This document shows, one piece after another, positions 24,660 through 34,162 of a DNA stretch of 64,000 nt. The stretch is taken from the NCBI GenBank assembly GCA_002529455.1, contig NYMS01000048.1, positions 310,001 to 374,000 of the forward strand. The letters run 5' to 3'. The position numbers were made by a program, and so were the translations under genes. Each line of letters opens with the position of its first letter. The first letter of the stretch is position 1. The notes beneath the pieces are model-generated. The model made no database searches. It was given only the letters and a program-made list of their open reading frames with translations, and was not told where the DNA came from. This stretch comes from Glycomyces fuscus (GTDB taxonomy: Bacteria > Actinomycetota > Actinomycetes > Streptosporangiales > Streptosporangiaceae).

Positions 24660-27488
24660 GTGCCACCCACGAAGGGCAGCGCCGGCAAGAACGGCTCGAA
24701 GGACAGCGGACGGCAGGGGGCGGGAACCGCCCTCGTCATCGTCGAGTCGCCGGCCAAGGCGAAGACCATCGCCGGTTATCTGGGGCGCGGCTACATCGTG
24801 GAGTCCAGCATCGGCCACATCCGCGACATGCCCAACAAGGCCGCCGAGATCCCCGCCAAGTACAAGGGGCAGGCCTGGGCGCGGCTCGGCGTGGACGTCG
24901 ACGGCGACTTCGAGCCGCTCTACGTCGTCAACACCGACAAGAAGGCGCACGTCAAGAAGCTCAAGGAGCTCATGGCGGACGCCGACGAACTCCTCCTGGC
25001 CACGGATGAGGACCGCGAGGGCGAGGCGATCGCCTGGCACCTGCTGGAGGAGCTCAAGCCCCGCATCCCCGTCCGCCGCATGGTGTTCAACGAGATCACC
25101 AAGGACGCCATCCAGCGGGCCGCCCACAACACCCGCGACCTCAACACCCGCCTGGTCAACGCACAGGAGACCCGGCGCATCCTGGACCGCCTCTACGGCT
25201 ACGAGGTCTCCCCCGTGCTGTGGAAGAAGGTCATGCCCAAGCTCTCGGCGGGCCGCGTGCAGTCCGTGGCCACCCGCCTGGTGGTCGAGCGCGAGCGCGA
25301 GCGCATGGCGTTCACCTCCGCCGAGTACTGGGACCTCAAGGCCCTCTTCGACGCCACCGAGGCCGGTGTCGCCGAAGGCCCCGCGACCTTCCCCGCCACC
25401 CTCGTCTCCGTGGACGGCGCCCGCGTCGCCGTGGGCCGCGACTTCACCCCGCAGGGAGCGCTGCGCTCGGACCGCCCCGTACGCCAGCTGGACGAGGCCG
25501 CCGCGCGCGGCCTCGCCGAGCGCCTGACCGGTGCCGGGTTCGCGGTCAGCTCGGTGGAGCGCAAGCCCTACCGCCGCTCGCCCTACGCGCCGTTCCGCAC
25601 CACCACCCTCCAGCAGGAGGCCTCCCGCAAGCTCGGCCTGTCGGCCAAGCAGACCATGCAGGTCGCCCAGCGGCTCTACGAGAACGGCTACATCACCTAC
25701 ATGCGTACCGACAGCACCACGCTGTCGGAGAGCGCGGTCAACGCCGCCCGCTCCCAGGTGCGCAGCCTCTACGGCGGTGACTACCTGCCCGACAAGCCGC
25801 GCGTGTACGCCAAGAAGGTCAAGAACGCCCAGGAGGCGCACGAGGCGATCCGCCCGTCCGGCGACACCTTCCGCACGCCCGCCCAGACCGGTCTGTCCGG
25901 CCCCGAGTTCCGGCTCTACGAACTGGTCTGGAAGCGCACCGTCGCCTCCCAGATGAAGGACGCCGTCGGCGAGTCCGTCACGGTGCGCATCGAGGGCACC
26001 TCCTCCGCGGGCGAGGCCGCCGAGTTCAGCGCGACCGGCAAGGTCATCACCTTCCACGGGTTCCTCAAGGCCTACGTGGAGGGCTCCGACGACCCGGCCG
26101 CCGACCTGGACGACCGCGAGCGCCGCCTGCCCGCGATGTCCGAGGGCGACCCGCTCAAGGCCCAGAACCTGGAGGCCGAGGGGCACAGCACCCGGCCGCC
26201 CGCGCGCTACACCGAGGCCACCCTGGTCAAGGAGCTGGAGGAGCGCGAGATCGGCCGCCCCTCCACCTACGCCTCGATCATCGGGACCATCCTGGACCGC
26301 GGCTACGTGTTCAAGAAGGGCACGGCGCTGGTGCCGTCCTTCCTGGCCTTCGCCGTGGTCCAGCTGCTGGAACGGCACTTCGGCAGCCTGGTGGACTACG
26401 AGTTCACCGCGCGCCTGGAGGACGTGCTCGACGATATCGCCCGGGGCGAGGCCGAGAGCCTGCCCTGGCTGCGCCGCTTCTACTTCGGCGGCGAGGACAC
26501 CGAGGGCCAGCGGGAGACCGGACTCAAGGAACTGGTCAGCGACCACCTCTCCGACATCGACCCCAAGGAGATCAGCTCCCTGCCGCTGCCCGGCACCGAC
26601 ATCGTGCTGCGGGTGGGCCGCTACGGCCCCTACCTGGACCGGGACGGCGAGCGGGTGAACGTGCCCGAGGACCTGGCGCCGGACGAGCTGACCAAGGAGA
26701 AGGCCGAGGAGCTGTTCGCCCAGCCCAGCGGCGACCGCGAACTGGGCACCGACCCCGAGACCGGGCGCACGATCGTGGCCAAGACCGGGCGGTTCGGCCC
26801 CTACGTCACCGAGGTGGTCGAGGAGCCGGAGGAGTCCGCCGAGGGCGGGACCAGGAGCAGGGCCAAGAAGGCCAAGGTCAAGCCGCGCACCAGCTCGCTG
26901 CTGAAGTCGATGAGCCTGGACACCGTCACCCTTGAGGACGCGCTGCGCCTGCTGTCGCTGCCCCGCGTGGTCGGCCAGATCGACGGCGAGGACGTCACCG
27001 CGCAGAACGGCCGGTTCGGCCCCTACATCAAGAAGGGCACCGACAGCCGCTCCCTGGAGACCGAGGAGCAGATGTTCACGGTCACCCTGGAGCAGGCCGC
27101 GGCGCTGTTCGCCCAGCCCAAGCAGCGCGGACGCCGTGCCGCCGCCCCGCCGCTGCGCGAGCTGGGGGAGGACCCGGCCTCGGGCGCCAAGATGGTGATC
27201 AAGGACGGCCGGTTCGGCCCCTACGTCACCGACGGGGAGGTCAACGCCTCCCTGCGCAAGGGCGACGAGGTGGAGTCGATCACCGACCAGCGGGCCGCCG
27301 AGCTGCTGGCCGAGCGCCGGGCCAAGGCGCCCGCCAAGAAGAAGCCCGCGGCCAAGAAGCCCGCCGCGAAGAAGGCCCCCGCCAAGAAGACGGGCACGGC
27401 GGCCAAGAAGGCGTCCACCTCCACGGCGACCGCGAAGAAGGCCCCGGCCAGGAAGACCGGCGCCTCCGACCCGGCCGCGGAGGAGTAG
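24660..27488 (+). CDS. topA: DNA topoisomerase I
   Basis: Type IA topoisomerase of 942 residues that relaxes negative supercoils. TOPRIM motifs are present: LVIVESPAKAKTIAGYLG at the N-terminus and ATDEDREGEAIAWH. The catalytic Tyr is residue 347 in YITYMRTDSTTLS. The C-terminal part has no zinc-finger Cys; instead it has four copies of a GRFGPY-type repeat and ends in a Lys/Ala-rich tail (AKKKPAAKKPAAKK and similar) of about 60 residues, the actinobacterial form that holds DNA for processivity. Start GTG 24660 after GGGGAAGAGC. In actinobacteria topA, tmk and holB are neighbours, as here. Confidence 0.97.
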   Translation: MPPTKGSAGKNGSKDSGRQGAGTALVIVESPAKAKTIAGYLGRGYIVESSIGHIRDMPNKAAEIPAKYKGQAWARLGVDVDGDFEPLYVVNTDKKAHVKKLKELMADADELLLATDEDREGEAIAWHLLEELKPRIPVRRMVFNEITKDAIQRAAHNTRDLNTRLVNAQETRRILDRLYGYEVSPVLWKKVMPKLSAGRVQSVATRLVVERERERMAFTSAEYWDLKALFDATEAGVAEGPATFPATLVSVDGARVAVGRDFTPQGALRSDRPVRQLDEAAARGLAERLTGAGFAVSSVERKPYRRSPYAPFRTTTLQQEASRKLGLSAKQTMQVAQRLYENGYITYMRTDSTTLSESAVNAARSQVRSLYGGDYLPDKPRVYAKKVKNAQEAHEAIRPSGDTFRTPAQTGLSGPEFRLYELVWKRTVASQMKDAVGESVTVRIEGTSSAGEAAEFSATGKVITFHGFLKAYVEGSDDPAADLDDRERRLPAMSEGDPLKAQNLEAEGHSTRPPARYTEATLVKELEEREIGRPSTYASIIGTILDRGYVFKKGTALVPSFLAFAVVQLLERHFGSLVDYEFTARLEDVLDDIARGEAESLPWLRRFYFGGEDTEGQRETGLKELVSDHLSDIDPKEISSLPLPGTDIVLRVGRYGPYLDRDGERVNVPEDLAPDELTKEKAEELFAQPSGDRELGTDPETGRTIVAKTGRFGPYVTEVVEEPEESAEGGTRSRAKKAKVKPRTSSLLKSMSLDTVTLEDALRLLSLPRVVGQIDGEDVTAQNGRFGPYIKKGTDSRSLETEEQMFTVTLEQAAALFAQPKQRGRRAAAPPLRELGEDPASGAKMVIKDGRFGPYVTDGEVNASLRKGDEVESITDQRAAELLAERRAKAPAKKKPAAKKPAAKKAPAKKTGTAAKKASTSTATAKKAPARKTGASDPAAEE

Positions 27489-27532
27489 GGGGCGGACCGG
27501 GGTTCGCGCCCCGGGCCCCGCACGCGTAGGCT

Positions 27533-27565
27533 CGCCCGGACACCTCCCCACGGGATGTCCGGGCG
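27533..27565 (+). terminator. Hairpin terminator after topA
   Basis: 10 bp stem CGCCCGGACA / TGTCCGGGCG, about 45 bp past the stop codon. Confidence 0.55.
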
Positions 27566-27753
27566 TGTGGCGTCCTCCGTGTTCACCCCGGGGACGTACT
27601 CTCACCCCCTGTGCGGAAACGGTCTTCCGTACTACGCTTGGCAGGACTGATGGGGGCACGGAAACGTGCGCGGGCCCCGGAGGTATCCACCGAATCTGAG
27701 GCGGGCCCGCGGTCCGTCTTTCCCTCTCCTCCTCACCGATAATCTTGAGCGCT

Positions 27754-29862
27754 ATGAGCAGATCTGCCCCCCTGGGAGCGCCGGCCGAGGCGCGCGACGT
27801 CCTTGCGATCACACCCTTTCGAAGGCTGTGGATCTCGCTCTCCCTCTCCAGCCTGGGCGACTGGCTGAGCCTGCTGGCACTGGTGTCCCTGGCGGTCGTC
27901 TTCACCTCCGACGGGTCCCAGCTCGTCCAGTACCTGGCCGTCAGCGGCGTCGTGGTGGTCAAGCTCGCCCCGTCGGTCCTGCTGAGCCCCCTGGTCGGAG
28001 CGGTCACCGACCGCCTCGACCGCAGGTGGACGATGGTGGTCGGCGACGTCCTGCGCGGCGTGCTGTACGTCTCCGTCCCCCTCGTCGGCCTGTTCCTCCC
28101 GGGCTTCGCCCTGGAGTGGCTGTTCATCGCCGGCCTCCTGGCCGAGGTCGTCGCCCTGTTCTGGACCTCGGCCAAGGACGCCACGGTCCCCAACCTGGTG
28201 CCGCGCAAGCTGCTGGAGCGGGCCGACCGGCTGAGCCTGGTCACCACCTACGGCACCGCGCCCGTCGCGGCGCTGCTGTTCGCCGCGCTCGCCTCGGTCA
28301 GCAACGTGCTCGGCGCGTTCCTGCCCTTCCTGGCCGGCCCCCGGGCCGACGCGGCCCTCTACCTCAACGGACTCGCCTTCGTCGTCGCGGCGGTCGTCGT
28401 CGCCGGGCTGCCGATCCCCCAGCACAAGCCGTCCAAGGACGCCGAGAGCGACACCCGCGACAGCGCGATCCTGGGCTCGGTGTGGAACGGCCGACGCCAC
28501 GCGGGCGGCACGCCGCTCGCGCGCGGCCTGGTCCTGGGCATGCTCGGCGTCCTCGCTGCCGGGGCGGCGGTCATCGGCGTCGGCCGCGTCCACGTCGTGG
28601 GTCTGGGCGCGGGCAACGCCGGGTTCGCCGTGGTCTTCGCCGCGGTCCTCGCGGGCATGGCCCTGGGCATGCTCGCCGGACCCCGCGTCCTCAAGCAGTT
28701 CAGCCGCAGCCGCCTGTTCGGCCTGAGCATCGCCCTCGCCGGCCTGGCCCTGTTCCTCGCCGGAGCCGTCGCCGACATGGTGCTCACCGCCGTGCTCACC
28801 GCGCTGTTCGGCGTGGGCGCGGGCATCGCCTGGGTGATCGGCCTGACCATGTTCGGCCGCGAGGTGGAGGACGAGCACCGGAGCCGCGCGTTCGCCTTCC
28901 TGCACGGCGCCGCACGCGTCGTCCTGCTCGCGGCCATGGCGCTCGCCCCGCTGGCCGCCGGGCTCGTCGGCAGCTACGAGATCCCGGTCGGCCCCCTGAC
29001 CTACGACCTGCGCGGCAGCGGTGTCGTCCTCATGGTCCTCGGCCTGCTCGCCGTGGTCGTGGCGCTGGTCTGCTACCGGCGGATGAACCGCCGCGACGAC
29101 CCCGAGACCGGGCCCGGCCTGCTTCCGGAGCTGTCCGCGGCGCTGCGCGGCGTCGCGATCGCACCGGAGGAGGACGAGGAGTCCAGGCCCTCCGGCGCGT
29201 TCATCGTCGTCGAGGGCGGCGAGGGCGCGGGCAAGTCCACCCAGGTGCGCGAGCTGACGGTGTGGCTGCGCGACCAGGGGTTCGAGGTGATCGGCACGCG
29301 CCAGCCGGGCGCGACCAAGCTCGGCATGCGCCTGCGCGGCCTGCTCCTGGACCGGGAGAACTCGCACATCACCCCGCGCGCCGAGGTGCTGCTCTACGCG
29401 GCCGACAAGGCCGACCACGTCCAGCAGGAGATCCTGCCCGCGCTGCGGCGCGGCGCGGTCGTCATCAGCGACCGCTACGTGGACTCCCTGCTGGCCTACC
29501 AGGGCTCGGGCCGCGACCTGTCCTCGGAGGAGGTCCGCCGCGTCAGCGACTGGGCCACGCAGGGCCTGGTCCCGGACCTGACGGTGCTGCTCGACGTGCG
29601 GCCCGAGGACGGGCTGTCCCGCCTGGGCGGCCCCGCCGACCGCATCGAGAGCGAGTCGGCGGAGTTCCACGACCGGGTCCGCAAGGGCTTCCTGGAGCTG
29701 GCCAGGGCCGCTCCGGAGCGCTACCTGGTGCTCGACGCCCGCGAGCCGCAGGACAGGATCACCCGCGAGATCCAGCGCCGGGTGCGCTCCCTGCTGCCCG
29801 ACCCGGTCCCGAGCAGCTCGGAGGCCGTCACCGGCATGATCCCGGTGATCAGGAACGACTGA
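27754..29862 (+). CDS. tmk: Fused MFS-like transporter and thymidylate kinase
   Basis: Bifunctional protein of 702 residues. Residues about 20-450 form a major-facilitator-type membrane domain with about twelve helices (DRLDRRWTMVVGDVLRG is the loop after helix 2). From about residue 483 comes a soluble dTMP kinase: P-loop VVEGGEGAGKSTQ, the DR-Y motif ISDRYVDSLLAYQGSG, and a C-terminal LARAAPERYLVLDA. The kinase makes dTDP for DNA synthesis; the transport substrate of the membrane half is unknown. This fusion occurs in other actinomycetes, so it is not an assembly error. ATG 27754 is used; a TTG 9 bases earlier is also in frame. Confidence 0.92.
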   Translation: MSRSAPLGAPAEARDVLAITPFRRLWISLSLSSLGDWLSLLALVSLAVVFTSDGSQLVQYLAVSGVVVVKLAPSVLLSPLVGAVTDRLDRRWTMVVGDVLRGVLYVSVPLVGLFLPGFALEWLFIAGLLAEVVALFWTSAKDATVPNLVPRKLLERADRLSLVTTYGTAPVAALLFAALASVSNVLGAFLPFLAGPRADAALYLNGLAFVVAAVVVAGLPIPQHKPSKDAESDTRDSAILGSVWNGRRHAGGTPLARGLVLGMLGVLAAGAAVIGVGRVHVVGLGAGNAGFAVVFAAVLAGMALGMLAGPRVLKQFSRSRLFGLSIALAGLALFLAGAVADMVLTAVLTALFGVGAGIAWVIGLTMFGREVEDEHRSRAFAFLHGAARVVLLAAMALAPLAAGLVGSYEIPVGPLTYDLRGSGVVLMVLGLLAVVVALVCYRRMNRRDDPETGPGLLPELSAALRGVAIAPEEDEESRPSGAFIVVEGGEGAGKSTQVRELTVWLRDQGFEVIGTRQPGATKLGMRLRGLLLDRENSHITPRAEVLLYAADKADHVQQEILPALRRGAVVISDRYVDSLLAYQGSGRDLSSEEVRRVSDWATQGLVPDLTVLLDVRPEDGLSRLGGPADRIESESAEFHDRVRKGFLELARAAPERYLVLDAREPQDRITREIQRRVRSLLPDPVPSSSEAVTGMIPVIRND

Positions 29863-29892
29863 GGCCGGCGGCAGGGCCGCACGGCACACGTG

Positions 29893-29928
29893 GAGGGCTC
29901 CCTCCCGCGCTCGCGGGAGGGAGCCCTC
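29893..29928. terminator. Strong bidirectional terminator
   Basis: Perfect 17 bp stem with a 2-base loop between the convergent tmk fusion and the peptidoglycan-binding gene. Confidence 0.8.
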
Positions 29929-29969
29929 GTTCGTGTCCCCGCCGCCCGTGCCGGGCGGTCCGATCCGGC

Positions 29970-30440
29970 TCAGGCGCCGCGCGTGATCAGGGCCTCGAAG
30001 GTGACCGGGCCGACCTCGCCGTCGACGGTGATCCCGGCTCCCTTCTGGAAGGACCGGACGGCGGCCAGGGTCGCCGGGCCGAAGGCCCCGTCCAGGACGA
30101 GGTCGTGGCCGTGGCCGGAGATCAGCGCCTCCTGCACGGCCTTGACCCTGGGCCCCCCGTCGCCCTGGCGCACGACGCCGAGGTCGCGGGTCAGCCGCTT
30201 CCAGGTGGCGGCGTCGACCCTGCCGTTGCGCTCCAGACCCCTGGCGCGCTGGTAGGCGACGAGCACCTCGACCAGGCCGCAGTCGAACTCGTCGTCGACG
30301 TGCTCGCGGCCGTAGTAGCCGAGGTCGTAGAGCAGGAAGGTGACGACGGCGACCCTCCAGTCGCGCTGCCCCTCCGTCAGCTCGGGCCATCCGGCGGCCA
30401 CCGGTGCGGTCGGCGCGGCCTTCTCGTGCGTACTCGACAT
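29970..30440 (-). CDS. Peptidoglycan-binding domain protein (two PG_binding_1 repeats)
   Basis: Small protein of 156 residues. Two copies of the helical peptidoglycan-binding-1 fold can be seen: an N-terminal one around FDCGLVEVLVAYQRARGLERNGRVDAATWKRL and a clearer C-terminal one containing VKAVQEAL, LVLDGAFGPATLAAVRSFQK and VDGEVGPVTFEAL. There is no signal peptide, so export, if any, is by an unknown route, or the domain acts in the cytoplasm. ATG 30440 has AAGGGGGAC upstream. It sits on the opposite strand between tmk and holB, which are usually adjacent. Confidence 0.85.
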   Translation of the reverse strand: MSSTHEKAAPTAPVAAGWPELTEGQRDWRVAVVTFLLYDLGYYGREHVDDEFDCGLVEVLVAYQRARGLERNGRVDAATWKRLTRDLGVVRQGDGGPRVKAVQEALISGHGHDLVLDGAFGPATLAAVRSFQKGAGITVDGEVGPVTFEALITRGA

Positions 30441-30824
30441 CTGCTGTCCCCCTTCTTCGGGTTCCCCGTGTGCGTGACCGTGTCCCCGGTCACATGGGGG
30501 AGGATCCGGGGAGGGCGTCCGGGGTTCGGGGAAATACGCCTCCTGGCCTCATGCGGACACCGGGTGACCTGCGACAACCCGATGTCCTCCCCGGCGTCCG
30601 CGCAGCCTGGGGAGCCGCCGGGGGAGGCGGTTGGGGTTCGTGTGACGGGGGGAGGGGCGCGGGGCCCGAACGCGGACGGCGACCGGACCACGGCGGGGCG
30701 CGGGAGGGGGAGGAGCGCTCGGCACCCCGCCCCGGGCGGGGGAGGAGCGGGCCTGTGGACAACGGTCCGGGCGTCGGCGCCGACTCCTATCCTGAAGACC
30801 GGACACCAGCGGCGGGAGGGAAGA
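30441..30824. other. Divergent intergenic region between PG-binding gene and holB
   Basis: 384 bp, GC-rich. Contains a short inverted repeat GTGACCG / CGGTCAC near 30475-30495 in front of the PG-binding gene. No further gene seen. Confidence 0.4.
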
Positions 30825-31997
30825 ATGACGGTCTTCGACGACCTCATCGGCCAGCGGACCACGGTGGGCCAGCTCCAGCGGGCCGTCGCCGGGGCCGCCG
30901 ACCTCGTCTCCGGCGGACGGGGCACGGGGATGACCCACGCCTGGCTGTTCACCGGTCCGCCCGGTTCGGGCCGATCGGAGGCCGCCCGGGCCTTCGCCGC
31001 CGCCCTCCAGTGCCCGGACGGCGGCTGCGGGCACTGCGGCTCCTGCCACCAGACCCTCGCCGGGACCCACCCCGACGTGCTGTACGTGCGGCCCAGCGGT
31101 CTGAGCTTCGGCGTGGCCGCCACCCGCGACCTCGTGCTGCGCGCGGGCTCCAAGCCCTCCGGCGGGCGGTTCCGGATCGTGCTGTTCGAGGACGCCGACC
31201 GCGCCACCGAGGCCGCCTCCAACGCCCTGCTCAAGGCGGTGGAGGAGCCCTCGCCGCGCACCGTGTGGCTGCTGTGCACCCCCACCCCCGACGACCTCCT
31301 CGTCACCATCCGCTCCCGCTGCCGCATGGTCACCCTGGCCACGCCCGCCACCCGGGAGCTGGTGGACGCCCTGGTCCAGCGGGACGGGATCGACGCCGAG
31401 ACCGCCCGCGCCGCCGCGGTCGCCGCCTCCGGGCGGATCGACCGGGCCCGGCAGCTGGCCACCGACCCCGAGGCGCGCAGACGCCGGGAGGAGGTGCTGT
31501 CCATCCCCGCCCGGCTCGACGGGCTCGGCGCGTGCGTCACCTCCGCCGCCCGGCTCTACGAGATCGCCGAGGAGGAGTCCAAGGCCCTGACCACGGCGCT
31601 CGACGAGAAGGAGAGGGACGAGCTGCGGGCCGCGTTCGGCGAGGGCTCCACGGGCAAGGGCGTGGCCAAGGCGATGCGCGGCTCCGCGGGTGCGATGAAG
31701 GACCTGGAGGAGCGGCAGAAGCGCCGCGCCACCCGGATCAAGCGCGACTCCTACGACCGCGCCCTGCTCGACCTGGTCGCGTTCTACCGGGACGTGCTCA
31801 CCCTCCAGCTGGGCGCGAGGGTGGAGCTGTCCACGGCCGAGCGCTCCGGCGACCTGGAGCGCCTCGCCCGTTCCAGCACTCCGGAGTCCACGCTGCGCAG
31901 GATCGACGCCATCATGGAGTGCCGCGAGCGCATCGCCGCGAACGTGCACCCCCAGATCGCCATGGAGGCCATGACCTCCGCCCTCCTCGCCGGATAG
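30825..31997 (+). CDS. holB: DNA polymerase III subunit delta'
   Basis: Clamp-loader subunit of 390 residues. The AAA+ domain begins VFDDLIGQ; the Walker A motif is degenerate (GPPGSGRSEAARAF, Arg for Lys), as is normal for delta', which does not hydrolyse ATP. A zinc-binding Cys cluster follows (CPDGGCGHCGSC), then FEDADRATEAASNALLKAVEEP and the SRC-like segment IRSRCRMV. ATG 30825 is preceded by GGGAGGGAAG. With delta and gamma/tau it loads the beta clamp onto primed DNA. Longer open frames reaching back through tmk are not real. Confidence 0.93.
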   Translation: MTVFDDLIGQRTTVGQLQRAVAGAADLVSGGRGTGMTHAWLFTGPPGSGRSEAARAFAAALQCPDGGCGHCGSCHQTLAGTHPDVLYVRPSGLSFGVAATRDLVLRAGSKPSGGRFRIVLFEDADRATEAASNALLKAVEEPSPRTVWLLCTPTPDDLLVTIRSRCRMVTLATPATRELVDALVQRDGIDAETARAAAVAASGRIDRARQLATDPEARRRREEVLSIPARLDGLGACVTSAARLYEIAEEESKALTTALDEKERDELRAAFGEGSTGKGVAKAMRGSAGAMKDLEERQKRRATRIKRDSYDRALLDLVAFYRDVLTLQLGARVELSTAERSGDLERLARSSTPESTLRRIDAIMECRERIAANVHPQIAMEAMTSALLAG

Positions 31998-32265
31998 GGC
32001 GGCTCCCCGCGGTCGCGCGGCGCGGGCCGCGCGGCCACCGCACCGCGCGTCCCCGTGCGGCGGGACCCCCGCGGGGCGGCCCGCCGGAGCCGGGGTCCGG
32101 GGCCCGGGCGGCGGTCCCCGTGCGACGGTGCGGCAGAGGGGGCGCCGGGCCCGGCCGCGGACGCGGGACGCGGGTCGGCCGGTGCGGGCCCACCGGTCGT
32201 GGAGAATGGGTCGGCGCCGACACACGTCGGCCGCGGTTCGGGCGTGACGAGAGGGCGGGGCACCG

Positions 32266-33822
32266 TTGGGGACGAGGGTTCGGGGACCGTGGGCGGCCGT
32301 GCTCGCCGGGTCCGTGCTGCTGGCGACGGCGTGCACGGCCCAGGACGACCAGCGCAGGGAGGGGAGCGTCGCCGGGCCCTCGGGGGAGCTGGCGGCCTTC
32401 GCCGACCAGGAGCTGGCCTGGGGCGAGTGCGAGAGCGGAGCACCCGGCACCGAGTGCGCCACCTACGAGGTGCCCCTCGACTACGGGGACCCGGACGGCG
32501 AGCGCATCGAGATCGCGGTCAAGCGCTTCCCCTCCGAGGGCGGTGACGTCCTCGGGTCCCTGCTCGTCAACCCCGGCGGGCCCGGCGGCTCCGGGTACGA
32601 CTTGGTCGACCACGCCCCCTACACGGTCAGCGACGCGGTGCGCGAGAGGTTCGACGTGGTCGGGTTCGACCCGCGCGGTGTCGGACGCAGCTCACCGCTG
32701 ACCTGTCTGGACGCCGAGGGCCTCGACGAGTTCCTCGGCGGGGTGGACAGCGTCGAGGGCGACGGCGACATGTCCGAGGTCTCCGAGGCCGAGCTGGCGG
32801 AGCTGGTGGAGGACAGCCGCGGCTTCGTCGAGGCCTGCCAGGCCAACCACCCCGAGCTGATGCTGCACGTGGGCACCGCCGACGTCGCCCGCGACATGGA
32901 CCTGCTGCGCGCCCTGCTCGGGGACGAGAAGCTCACCTACCTGGGCTTCTCCTACGGCACCCACATCGGGGCCCAGTACGCCGAGCGGTTCCCCGAGCGG
33001 GTCCGCGCCCTGGTGCTCGACGGCGCCGTGGACCCCAGCCAGGGGCAGCTCGACCTCGGCGTGCAGCAGGCGACCGGTTTCGAGACCGCGCTGCGGGCCT
33101 TCGTGGAGGACTGCCTGGGCCGGTCGGACTGCCCGCTCGGCGGCCCCGACGACGGAGTGGACGACGGTGTCGAGGCGCTGACCGCCTTTTTGGCGGACAC
33201 CGCGGAGGACCCGCTGTCCAACAGCATGGACGACCGGGAGGTCAACCGGGCCCGCGCCGAGCTGGGCGTGCTCGCCGCCCTGTACACCGAGGCCTACTGG
33301 CCCAGCGTGCGCGAGGCCCTCACCGCCGCGGTGGAGGAGGGCGACGGCACCCTCCTGCTCCAGCTCGGTGACGACCTGTACAGCCGCGGGGACGAGGCCG
33401 CCTACGTCAACTCCACGGCGGCTCTCATCGCGGTGAACTGCTCCGACTCGCCCAGTCCGCGCGACGTGGAGGCCTACGTCGAGGCCGCCGCCGAGGCCGG
33501 TGAGGAGTCGCCGCTCTTCGGACCCACGCTGGCCTGGGGCGCGCTACCGTGCGCGTACTGGCCGGAGGAGGCGGTCGACCCGCACACGGAACTCGACGGA
33601 GAGGGCGCCGCCCCGGTCATGGTGCTGGGCACCACCCGGGACTCGGCCACTCCGTACGCGTGGTCCGAGGCGCTCGCCGAGCAGCTCGACTCGGGCTTCC
33701 TGGTGACCCGCGACGGCGACGGCCACACCGGTTACCGCAAGGGCGACCGGTGCATCGACGAGATCGTGGACGCCTACCTGGTGGACCTCACCGTGCCCGA
33801 GGACGGCATGGCCTGCGCCTGA
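32266..33822 (+). CDS. Secreted lipoprotein alpha/beta hydrolase (TAP-like peptidase)
   Basis: Hydrolase of 518 residues of the tripeptidyl-aminopeptidase (SlpD/E, Tap) group. The N-terminus has a lipoprotein signal with lipobox LLATAC. Core motifs: NPGGPGGSGYDL (oxyanion region), nucleophile Ser229 in YLGFSYGTHIG, acid Asp in LGTTRDSATPY, and His in GDGHTGYRKGDRC. A C-terminal TAP-like domain with paired Cys completes it. Such enzymes remove N-terminal tripeptides from secreted proteins. The start is TTG 32266 after GAGAGGGCGGGGC, the only choice that retains the full signal peptide. Position after holB is conserved in several actinomycetes. Confidence 0.88.
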   Translation: MGTRVRGPWAAVLAGSVLLATACTAQDDQRREGSVAGPSGELAAFADQELAWGECESGAPGTECATYEVPLDYGDPDGERIEIAVKRFPSEGGDVLGSLLVNPGGPGGSGYDLVDHAPYTVSDAVRERFDVVGFDPRGVGRSSPLTCLDAEGLDEFLGGVDSVEGDGDMSEVSEAELAELVEDSRGFVEACQANHPELMLHVGTADVARDMDLLRALLGDEKLTYLGFSYGTHIGAQYAERFPERVRALVLDGAVDPSQGQLDLGVQQATGFETALRAFVEDCLGRSDCPLGGPDDGVDDGVEALTAFLADTAEDPLSNSMDDREVNRARAELGVLAALYTEAYWPSVREALTAAVEEGDGTLLLQLGDDLYSRGDEAAYVNSTAALIAVNCSDSPSPRDVEAYVEAAAEAGEESPLFGPTLAWGALPCAYWPEEAVDPHTELDGEGAAPVMVLGTTRDSATPYAWSEALAEQLDSGFLVTRDGDGHTGYRKGDRCIDEIVDAYLVDLTVPEDGMACA

Positions 33823-33914
33823 CGGCGACCGGGTGCCCGGACGGCCGTGTACCCGGCACTCCGCCGAGGCGCTAGAATGGTGACCGCATCGCCGCGTGGA
33901 ACACGCGGTGGCGC

Positions 33915-33987
33915 GCCGCCTTAGCTCAGTCGGCAGAGCGATTCACTCGTAATGAATAGGTCGTCGGTTCGATTCCGACAGGCGGCT
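33915..33987 (+). tRNA. tRNA-Thr (anticodon CGU)
   Basis: 73 nt. Acceptor GCCGCCT pairs perfectly with AGGCGGC; D arm TAGCTCAGTCGGCAGAG; anticodon stem ATTCA/TGAAT with loop CTCGTAA gives CGU (reads ACG); T arm CGGTTCGATTCCG. CCA is not encoded. Confidence 0.95.
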
Positions 33988-33994
33988 CAGCCCT

Positions 33995-34029
33995 CTCAGG
34001 CCCGTCCGGTTCCTCCGGACGGGCCTGAG
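33995..34029 (+). terminator. tRNA-Thr terminator hairpin
   Basis: Perfect 15 bp stem with a five-base loop, starting 8 bp after the tRNA. Confidence 0.75.
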
Positions 34030-34162
34030 CTGTTCTCCGGGCCCGCGCCCCTCCCGGGCCGCCGTGCCGTCCCGGGACTCCGGGCCCCGGGCCTTCCCGG
34101 CCCCTCGCCGGCCGCGGGGCGCGCGGGGGCCCGGCCGCACGGGCCGGGCCCCCGCGCGGTTC

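Noticed and set aside
24438..28247. A 1269-codon open frame on the minus strand opposite topA and tmk
   Set aside because: It is a GC-content shadow: the plus strand encodes complete topA and Tmk domains with all catalytic motifs, while the minus frame is low-complexity Gly/Arg/Ala/Val sequence with no domain.
27733..30390. A minus-strand frame joining the PG-binding region with sequence opposite tmk
   Set aside because: It crosses the strong terminator at 29893-29928 and runs antisense to tmk in low-complexity sequence; only 29970-30440, in a different frame, is a real gene.
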